NCBI RefSeq assembly: GCF_000799165.1
Contig: NZ_JUGF01000002.1
Coordinates: 1,116,001-1,180,000 of the forward strand
From: Methylotenera versatilis 7
GTDB taxonomy: Bacteria > Pseudomonadota > Gammaproteobacteria > Burkholderiales > Methylophilaceae
DNA length: 64,000 nt
Reading direction: 5' to 3'
In this document: piece after piece, positions 56,476 to 64,000 of the stretch
Layout: each line of letters starts with the position of its first letter
Numbering within the stretch: position 1 is the stretch's first letter
Position numbers and translations under genes: made by a program
Notes under the pieces: generated by a model
The model's input: only the letters and a program-made list of their open reading frames with translations
The model's database searches: none
Told to the model about the DNA's origin: nothing

Positions 56476-57435
56476 TTAAGATAGTGCTTCTGCGGTGTTA
56501 TCAGAATCCTTTTTATTAGCATCTTTTTTCTCAGTGTCACCAATTAAGTTAGCGCGACTTACCCCTAAATACATCGCAACCGGGCAAGCAACCAATACAG
56601 AAGAATAGATACCGAATAGGATACCAATAGTGAGTGCTAGTGCAAAGTTATGCAGCACTTCGCCACCGAATAACAACATTGAACCGACCATGGTTTGTGT
56701 CATCAAGTGAGTAATCACTGTGCGTGACATCGTACGTGTGATTGCGTTATCAATCACTTGCACCACGCTGGCTTTACGCATTTTGCGGAAATTCTCGCGC
56801 ACGCGGTCAAATACTACAACTGATTCATTCACTGAATAACCTAAAACTGCCAGAATCGCAGCGAGCACGGTTAAGTTAAATTCCCACTGGAAAAAGGCAA
56901 AGAAGCCTAAAATAATCACCACGTCATGCATATTGGCGATAATTGCCGCTACCGCGAAACGCCATTCAAAGCGTATCGCCAAGTAAGCCATAATGCCTGC
57001 GCAAACCAGTAATAGTGCTAATCCGCCGCTTGCATATAGTTCGTCGCCGACTTGCGAGCCAACTGATTCCACGCGACGCACTTCGGCAGATGAATCTGCT
57101 GTTTGTAAAGCTTTTGTGACCGTTTCAGATAATTGTGCAATCGACATGTCTTTTTTAAGTGGTAGGCGAATCAACACATCGTGGCTGGTACCAAAATTTT
57201 GGACAGTGACATCCTTTAAGCCGATTGAGTCGACTGCTTTACGGATGCTATCGATATTTGCAGATTGCGGATAATTCACTTCCATCACCGTGCCGCCAGT
57301 GAAGTCAACGCCGTAATGCAGGCCTTTAGACCAAAGAAAAAATATCGCCACAAAAAAAGTGATGAGCGAGACAGCCGTGGTTAAACGGCCATAACTCATG
57401 AATGGGATGTCTTTTTTAATTCTGAAAAATTCCAT
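56476..57435 (-). CDS. secF: protein translocase subunit SecF
   Basis: Partner of SecD in driving late steps of Sec export with the proton motive force. It is 319 aa with about six membrane helices, the N-terminal periplasmic loop beginning WSKGLHYGVDFTGGTVMEV (conserved DFTGG) and the helix-region strip GYSVNESVVVFDRVRENFR. It follows secD by 75 nt in the yajC-secD-secF operon. Confidence 0.95.
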   Translation of the reverse strand: MEFFRIKKDIPFMSYGRLTTAVSLITFFVAIFFLWSKGLHYGVDFTGGTVMEVNYPQSANIDSIRKAVDSIGLKDVTVQNFGTSHDVLIRLPLKKDMSIAQLSETVTKALQTADSSAEVRRVESVGSQVGDELYASGGLALLLVCAGIMAYLAIRFEWRFAVAAIIANMHDVVIILGFFAFFQWEFNLTVLAAILAVLGYSVNESVVVFDRVRENFRKMRKASVVQVIDNAITRTMSRTVITHLMTQTMVGSMLLFGGEVLHNFALALTIGILFGIYSSVLVACPVAMYLGVSRANLIGDTEKKDANKKDSDNTAEALS

Positions 57436-57510
57436 AATCCATACTCTATATAAAATTAGCTGCTAAATTGCTAAGGTTAAATTCTTAGCAAATTGAAATT
57501 TAATCGAAGT

Positions 57511-59355
57511 TTAACCTTTATAAATCTGGCCGATTGAAAGGTTGGTCACTTTACGGCGGTAGCCATAAATCAGATTCACAATCGCACGCGACACTAGAAC
57601 TGCGGTAAACATAGACGTTAATATGCCCAACACGTGTACTACGGCGAATCCTTTAATTGGGCCTGTACCAAACATAAACAAGGCAAAACCAGCAATCAGT
57701 GTTGTCACGTTGGAGTCTAGAATCGTGTCAAATGCTCTGTCGTAGCCTGCATGAATACTGGCTTGTGGCGTGTTGCCATTGCGTAACTCTTCACGAACCC
57801 GTTCGTTAATCAGTACGTTCGCGTCAATCGCCATACCCAGAGCCAACGCAATCGCCGCTAAACCTGGCAGGGTGAGTGTCGCTTGTAACATCGAAAGCAG
57901 AGCGACCAGTAACAGCAGGTTAATACCCAGCGCTAATACAGAAACGCCACCAAAAACCATGTAGTAAATCATCATCATCACCGCGATTGCAGCAAAACCC
58001 CACAGTGTAGAATGTACGCCACGTTTGATGTTTTCTTCACCCATGCTTGGGCCAACGGTACGTTCTTCAATGATTTCCATTGGTGCGGCAAGCGCGCCAG
58101 CACGTAGCAACAGTGCAACATCGGTGGCTTCCTGCGTATTACTCATGCCGGAAATCTGCACACGGCCGCCGCCGATTTCTTCGTTAATCACTGGCGCAGT
58201 AATCACTTCAGTATTGCCTTTTTCAATCAGCAAAATCGCCATGCGCTTGCCCACGTTGTCGCGAGTGACATTTTTAAATATACCAGCACCGCGACCATCT
58301 AACGTGACATTCACAATTGCGCCGCCAGTTTGATTGTTAACACCCGGGCCAGCATCAGTAATACGATCGCCGGTTAACACCACATTCTTTTTAACTAGAA
58401 TTGGATTACCTTCACGGTCTTTATACACTTCGTCACCAAAAGGCACTTGGCCTTTGAGAGCAGCTTCAAGCGTTGCCATGTCTTTTTTATCTTCATCCAC
58501 CATGCGAATTTCAAGCGTTGCAGTACGGCCTAAAATTTCCTTGGCTTTTGCAGTATCCTGAACGCCTGGTAGTTGCACAACAATGCGGTCAAGACCTTGC
58601 TGTTGCACAATTGGCTCAGCTACGCCTAACTCATTGATACGGTTATGCAATGTTTGCAGGTTTTGTTTGAGTGCGAATTCCTGAATTTTCTTTTTCGCGG
58701 CTTCACCAATGGTGGCTGTTAATACTTGTTCTTTGCCATCAGTTGAATCATTCAGCGTTAAGTCGGGGAAGTCTTTGCTTAGTACTTTACGTGCGGCATC
58801 TAAATCTTTTTTATCGCTAAAGCGCACCTGGACTTTTTGGCCTTCGCGCGCGATACCGAAGTAATTTACTTTTTCGCGGCGTAGCGCTGTGCGGAAATCG
58901 CCCACGCTGCTTTCGGCTGATTTATCCAATGCCGCTTTCATATCCACTTGCAGCAGAAAATGCACACCGCCACGTAAATCCAAACCCAGATACATGGGTT
59001 TTGCGCCAATGCCTAATAACCAGTTTGGTGTTTGGGATAGTAAATTCAACGCAACTGTGTAATCTTTACCTAGGCTAGCGATTAATTTATCTTTTGCTTT
59101 AATTTGCGCCTCAGGATCCGCAAAACGCACTTTCACACCGCTTGCATCCAGGTAAATACCATTAAACGGCACATTCGCTAATTTCAGCGTCGCTTCTACT
59201 TTGCTTAATAAAGCTGCGTCGGCCTTAAGCGATGTTTTCGCCGGACTAACCTGTACAGCAGGCGATTCACCAAAAAAGTTAGGTATGGTATATAGCAAGC
59301 CAATCAGAATGACAACGGCAATTAGAATGTATTTCCAGGTAGGGTAGCGGTTCAT
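57511..59355 (-). CDS. secD: protein translocase subunit SecD
   Basis: 614-aa SecD with an N-terminal helix, a large periplasmic domain (about 40-450; begins ITNFFGESP-type and includes LGLDLRGGVHFLLQVD), and C-terminal membrane helices with LALGMAIDANVLINERVREELRNG. It is in the yajC-secD-secF operon. A hairpin lies in the 153-nt gap between yajC and secD. Confidence 0.95.
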   Translation of the reverse strand: MNRYPTWKYILIAVVILIGLLYTIPNFFGESPAVQVSPAKTSLKADAALLSKVEATLKLANVPFNGIYLDASGVKVRFADPEAQIKAKDKLIASLGKDYTVALNLLSQTPNWLLGIGAKPMYLGLDLRGGVHFLLQVDMKAALDKSAESSVGDFRTALRREKVNYFGIAREGQKVQVRFSDKKDLDAARKVLSKDFPDLTLNDSTDGKEQVLTATIGEAAKKKIQEFALKQNLQTLHNRINELGVAEPIVQQQGLDRIVVQLPGVQDTAKAKEILGRTATLEIRMVDEDKKDMATLEAALKGQVPFGDEVYKDREGNPILVKKNVVLTGDRITDAGPGVNNQTGGAIVNVTLDGRGAGIFKNVTRDNVGKRMAILLIEKGNTEVITAPVINEEIGGGRVQISGMSNTQEATDVALLLRAGALAAPMEIIEERTVGPSMGEENIKRGVHSTLWGFAAIAVMMMIYYMVFGGVSVLALGINLLLLVALLSMLQATLTLPGLAAIALALGMAIDANVLINERVREELRNGNTPQASIHAGYDRAFDTILDSNVTTLIAGFALFMFGTGPIKGFAVVHVLGILTSMFTAVLVSRAIVNLIYGYRRKVTNLSIGQIYKG

Positions 59356-59473
59356 AAGTGCGGCTCAAAAATACTAAATTGCTGATTTAATTCAGAAGCA
59401 AATTTTAGTTTAAATAAAGATGTTAGTTTAAAAAGTTAATGGTTTTTTTAAGGGGTAAATTTTAAGCAAACTT

Positions 59474-59495
59474 GCTAGCTGAAAATCCAGCTAGC
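59474..59495. repeat. hairpin between yajC and secD
   Basis: Perfect arms GCTAGCTG / CAGCTAGC around AAAATC, downstream of yajC and upstream of secD on the minus strand. No clear T-run follows on that strand, so it is more likely an mRNA-processing or attenuation element than a strong terminator. Confidence 0.5.
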
Positions 59496-59508
59496 GCTCA
59501 AATGTTTC

Positions 59509-59838
59509 TTAAATACCTTTAATCGTACCCGGCGGCAACAAAGTTTGCACCGCATGTTTTTGTACATTAATCGTAGTATTCGCAGCAATTTCAATGCTCA
59601 AAAAGCTATCGCCCACTTTGGTGATTTTGCCAATCACGCCGCCAGTAGTCGCCACTTCGTCGCCCGCTTTAAGTGCTTCAATCATAGCTTTTTGCTGTTT
59701 AGCCTGTTTCATTTGCGGGCGAATCAGCATAAAGTAAAACAAGACAAAAATAATTAAAATAGGCAAGAAGCTCACTAAATCACCACCTGGTGCGGCAGGA
59801 GCTGCGTGTGCGTTACTGATAAATAGGTTGTTTAACAT
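59509..59838 (-). CDS. yajC: preprotein translocase subunit YajC
   Basis: A 109-aa membrane protein associated with SecDF. One membrane helix (LVSFLPILIIFVLFYFMLIRPQMKQ) followed by a cytoplasmic domain with KAGDEVATTGGVIGKITKV. First of yajC-secD-secF; tgt is encoded upstream, 52 nt away, on the same strand. Confidence 0.95.
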   Translation of the reverse strand: MLNNLFISNAHAAPAAPGGDLVSFLPILIIFVLFYFMLIRPQMKQAKQQKAMIEALKAGDEVATTGGVIGKITKVGDSFLSIEIAANTTINVQKHAVQTLLPPGTIKGI

Positions 59839-59890
59839 ACGAAATAACTTTCAAATAATTTTTTAACTGTGCGATTTTAGCACAGACTGT

Positions 59891-61141
<1,251 letters not shown>

Positions 61142-61326
61142 TTAATTTTAAGCCGCGATACTATCATAAGCGAGCACTTACATTAAAATTACGGCGCAGT
61201 AAACCTAGTGTATTGTTGCATCATCGAAAAACTTAACCCTATTTATTGGTTAACTTTTTAATTAGAACAAGCAAAATAAGCTTGCTTTGATATACTTAAC
61301 ACAATTTTATTAGCAGGCTAAATACA

Positions 61327-62112
61327 ATGGCTGTCGTTAAACCACGTGCACCACGCAAACAAGTCGATACCTTAAAATCGCGCGGCATTTATTTGCTACC
61401 GAATTTGTTCACCTCAGCCGCTTTATTTGCTGGCTTTTATGCCATCGTGCAGGCGATGAATTTCAATTTTGAGCAATCTGCGATTGCCATTTTTATTGCT
61501 ATGGTGATGGATGGATTGGACGGGCGTGTGGCGCGAATGACCAATACGACCAGCGCGTTTGGTGCAGAATATGACAGCTTGTCTGATATGGTGTCCTTTG
61601 GTGTGGCGCCGGCATTAATAATGTATGTGTGGGCGCTTAAGCCGATGGGTAAATTGGGCTGGATAGCCGCTTTTATTTATTGTGCCTGCGCGGCGTTAAG
61701 ATTGGCGCGTTTTAATACCAAGTTAGATGATGAGTTTCAAGACAAACGTTATTTCCAAGGCTTACCAAGTCCAGCGGCGGCAGCGTTATTAGCGGGTTTT
61801 GTCTGGGTGGCGTATGAGTATGACGTGGATGGCCGCGAAATATTTTTTGGCGCATTGCAGATGAAATGGATGGCTTGGGGCTTAACGGTTTTTGCGGCGC
61901 TTAGTATGGTCAGTGATCTTAAGTTTTACAGCGGAAAAGATATTAATTTAAAACAAAGCGTACCTTTCGTGGCTATTCTGGCGATTGTTCTGGCATTTGT
62001 ACTGATCTCATATAGCCCGCCAGAAGTTTTGTTTACTGTTGTTTTGGTGTACGCGTTATCTGGTTACTTTTTGTGGGCAAAGTCGCGCGCTGCAAAAAAG
62101 CCTACAAATTAG
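61327..62112 (+). CDS. pssA: CDP-diacylglycerol-serine O-phosphatidyltransferase
   Basis: CDP-alcohol phosphotransferase making phosphatidylserine, the precursor of phosphatidylethanolamine. The signature DG-x2-AR-x8-G-x3-D-x3-D is at DGRVARMTNTTSAFGAEYDSLSD (in part). 261 aa with about seven membrane helices (for example LLPNLFTSAALFAGFYAIVQ). Located upstream of the leuA leader, 111 nt before the Leu-rich micro-ORF. Confidence 0.94.
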   Translation: MAVVKPRAPRKQVDTLKSRGIYLLPNLFTSAALFAGFYAIVQAMNFNFEQSAIAIFIAMVMDGLDGRVARMTNTTSAFGAEYDSLSDMVSFGVAPALIMYVWALKPMGKLGWIAAFIYCACAALRLARFNTKLDDEFQDKRYFQGLPSPAAAALLAGFVWVAYEYDVDGREIFFGALQMKWMAWGLTVFAALSMVSDLKFYSGKDINLKQSVPFVAILAIVLAFVLISYSPPEVLFTVVLVYALSGYFLWAKSRAAKKPTN

Positions 62113-62223
62113 ATTGATATAAGGCGCTGTTATATTCAGGTATTGCTAAATTGAAAAAATCGTTTGGCATAAATGCACGATTAACTACTTGAAAAGCCAG
62201 TATTAAATACTTATACTAATTAC

Positions 62224-62340
62224 ATGTTGAATCATTTCACATTTCAAGCAATCTCTTTTTACGCAGGCTTATTTTTAAGCCTTGCTTTAGCATTGGCTGC
62301 GCTACGTCCAGCCATGCTGCTGCGCGTCAGCGCACAATAA
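62224..62340 (+). CDS. Leu-rich micro-ORF upstream of leuA (possible leader peptide)
   Basis: A 38-aa ORF (MLNHFTFQAISFYAGLFLSL then ALALAALRPAMLLRVSAQ). It has nine leucines, one cluster reading LFLSLALALAAL with tta, ctt, ttg and cta codons, and a second pair (LL) near the end. It lies 183 nt upstream of the leuA start and is followed by alternative pairing structures (62368-62443). I infer a leucine-responsive leader peptide; a small membrane protein is the alternative. No ribosome profiling or conservation data are used. Confidence 0.45.
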   Translation: MLNHFTFQAISFYAGLFLSLALALAALRPAMLLRVSAQ

Positions 62341-62367
62341 TCCCCCACCCCATTAAGTAATTTTATG

Positions 62368-62505
62368 CTCACTGTTTTTTTACAGTGTTCAGAGTAGCTG
62401 TGATTAATCAATAGTTACTCTGGCTAGTTAACAGTACAGTGAGTAAAATGATTGTATTTGTAGCTTTATGCGCAATTGATTCACTCATAATCAAAGCAAG
62501 CTACA
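62368..62505 (+). promoter_or_regulatory. structured leader of leuA
   Basis: Several inverted repeats: CACTGT-TTTTTT-ACAGTG (62370-62375 / 62382-62387); CTCACTGT (62368-62375) alternatively pairs with ACAGTGAG (62436-62443); CAGAGTA / TACTCTG (62390-62396 / 62416-62422); and TGTAGCTT / AAGCTACA (62459-62466 / 62498-62505) enclosing TGATT / AATCA, which ends 18 nt before the leuA start. The first two are mutually exclusive, as in attenuators. No classical terminator T-run follows. Confidence 0.45.
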
Positions 62506-62523
62506 GCATTAGGAATAAAAAAC

Positions 62524-64000
62524 ATGAACACAGCAAACCAAACGAATAACCAAATTGTTATTTTTGATACCACTTTGCGCGATGGTGAACAAAGCCCTGG
62601 CGCATCGATGACTAAAGAAGAAAAAATCCGTATCGCCCGCCAACTTGAAAAATTGGGTGTCAACGTGATTGAAGCAGGTTTTGCAGCTGCCAGCCCAGGT
62701 GATTTTGAGGCGATTTCTGAAATCGCTAAGATAGTGAAAAACTCCACTGTTTGCTCGCTTGCCCGCGCCAGCGAAAATGATGTGCGACGTGCAGGCGAAG
62801 CGATTAAACACGCTGCATCTGGTCGTATACATACGTTTATCGCCACCAGCAAAATCCATATGGAAAACAAGTTGCGCATGACGGAAGACCAAGTGGTAGA
62901 GCGCGCAGTACAGGCCGTCAAATGGGCATTGGAATATACGCCTGATGTGGAGTTTTCTGCCGAAGACGCTGTGCGTTCCGATATCGACTTTTTAGTGCGT
63001 GTATTTGATGCGGTAATCGAAGCGGGCGCTAAAACCATCAATGTGCCAGATACGGTAGGCTATTCAATCCCGGCGCCATGGGGCGAAACGATGGCGACTT
63101 TAATTAAACGTGTTAAAAATTCAGATAAGGTAATTTGGAGTACGCATTGCCATAACGATTTAGGTATGGCGGTTGCCAACTCATTGGCAGCAGTGATGGG
63201 CGGTGCTCGCCAAGTGGAATGTACCATCAATGGCTTGGGTGAACGTGCAGGTAACGCCAGCTTGGAAGAGGTGGTGATGGCGATCAAAACCCGCAGCGAT
63301 ATTTTTAATTTGACCACGCGTATTGATACTACGCAAATCGTGCCGACTTCTAAATTGGTTTCTACGATTACTGGTTACCCGGTGCAGCCGAATAAGGCAA
63401 TCGTTGGTGCGAACGCATTTGCGCACGAAAGTGGCATTCATCAGGATGGCGTGTTAAAACATCGCGAAACCTATGAAATTATGCGTGCAGAAGATGTGGG
63501 CTGGAATGCGAATAAATTAACTTTGGGTAAATTGTCCGGACGTAACGCCTTTAGAACGCGCTTGAAAGAGTTGGGCATAGAATTGGAATCCGAAGACGCA
63601 ATGAATGCTGCTTTTGCTCGCTTTAAAGATTTAGCAGATAAAAAATCAGAGATTTTTGATGAGGATTTGCACGCTTTAGTTAGTGATGAATTTGTGCATG
63701 AGGCCAGTGAAAATTACAAATTGGTGTATTTGCAAGTTGCATCGCAAACAGGCGAAGTACCACATGCCATTATTACTTTATCTGACAACAGTGTAGAAAA
63801 ACGTGCAGAAGCAGATGGCGGTGGCCCTGTAGATGCGACGTTTAAAGCGATCGAAAGCATGGTCAATAGTGGTGCTGAATTGCAATTATATTCGGTGAAT
63901 AACATTACCAGCGGCACCGATGCGCAGGGTGAAGTGACCGTGCGCTTAGCCAAAGGCGGGCGTATCGTGAACGGACAGGGCGCCGATACCGATATTGTGG
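62524..64000 (+). CDS. leuA: 2-isopropylmalate synthase (3' part outside the window)
   Basis: Condenses acetyl-CoA with 2-oxoisovalerate, the committed step of leucine synthesis. Starts at ATG 62524 with AGGAA 9 nt upstream and continues to the window edge (492 codons seen; the family is about 510-570 aa). HMGL-like barrel: [17 protein letters not shown], the His-x-His metal site in [29 protein letters not shown], and the flexible linker; the C-terminal regulatory domain (leucine feedback) begins around residue 390 (position 63690). Confidence 0.94.
   Translation, partial: MNTANQTNNQIVIFDTTLRDGEQSPGASMTKEEKIRIARQLEKLGVNVIEAGFAAASPGDFEAISEIAKIVKNSTVCSLARASENDVRRAGEAIKHAASGRIHTFIATSKIHMENKLRMTEDQVVERAVQAVKWALEYTPDVEFSAEDAVRSDIDFLVRVFDAVIEAGAKTINVPDTVGYSIPAPWGETMATLIKRVKNSDKVIWSTHCHNDLGMAVANSLAAVMGGARQVECTINGLGERAGNASLEEVVMAIKTRSDIFNLTTRIDTTQIVPTSKLVSTITGYPVQPNKAIVGANAFAHESGIHQDGVLKHRETYEIMRAEDVGWNANKLTLGKLSGRNAFRTRLKELGIELESEDAMNAAFARFKDLADKKSEIFDEDLHALVSDEFVHEASENYKLVYLQVASQTGEVPHAIITLSDNSVEKRAEADGGGPVDATFKAIESMVNSGAELQLYSVNNITSGTDAQGEVTVRLAKGGRIVNGQGADTDIV

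Overview
The window reads as a contiguous piece of chromosome from an AT-leaning betaproteobacterium, most likely Methylophilaceae (Methylotenera-like). This rests on gene content and order: a caa3-type cox cluster with surf1, ctaA and cyoE, a nitrate reductase fused to a CysJ-type flavoprotein, a large D-lactate-dehydrogenase-like FAD/4Fe-4S/CCG fusion, and olsBA. It is an inference; no 16S gene or methanol oxidation gene is present. Nearly all of the sequence is coding, and both strands are used in operon-sized blocks. LAYOUT: 0-7 kb, + strand: a DinG/YoaA-type helicase, arfB, tsaB, rimI, a UDG-fold gene that looks like holD (DNA polymerase III psi), then lemA with two TPM-domain genes and a secreted transglutaminase-like protein. 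7-12.4 kb: proS, a lytic transglycosylase and a DUF1097 membrane protein (+), then a secreted propeller-like protein and queA (-). 12.4-21.4 kb: tRNA-Leu(CAA) and the aerobic terminal oxidase locus: DUF2244, coxB, ctaD, a tiny membrane peptide, ctaG, ctaE, DUF2909 (-), surf1, a thioredoxin/SCO-like protein, ctaA and cyoE. It encodes the structural subunits, copper insertion and heme A synthesis. 21.5-22.8 kb: metY (-). 23-32.4 kb: an accessory island with a two-partner secretion pair (TpsB transporter, 2022-aa TpsA exoprotein). The TpsA C-terminus carries a lipase-like GHSRG motif and is followed after 2 nt by a cysteine-rich lipoprotein, then a second small lipoprotein and an orphan fragment of haemagglutinin coding sequence. 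32.4-38 kb: nitrate assimilation, with an NtrC-like site, a near-perfect sigma-54 promoter, a leader terminator hairpin, the NasA-CysJ fusion and ybiB. 38-45.6 kb: tRNA-Arg(CCG), a membrane-anchored cytochrome c5-type protein, apaH, olsA/olsB (ornithine lipids), a glycine-zipper lipoprotein, a PfkB kinase, a TetR regulator, an unknown membrane protein, a HemJ/CopD-like protein and a TlpA-type thiol-disulfide protein. 45.7-52.3 kb: the FAD/Fe-S fusion oxidoreductase, a zinc-ribbon membrane protein, pyrD and a GST. 52.3-61.1 kb, - strand: clpA/clpS, a CorC-type transporter, and tgt-yajC-secD-secF. 61.3-64 kb, + strand: pssA, then a structured leader with a Leu-rich micro-ORF upstream of leuA, which runs off the window. 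The most interesting material is the contact-dependent-inhibition-like TPS island (lipase-type C-terminus, candidate lipoprotein immunity gene, recombination scar), the nitrate-assimilation control region, the leuA leader, the psi/UDG-like gene next to rimI, and the transglutaminase-like secreted protein after the TPM genes.
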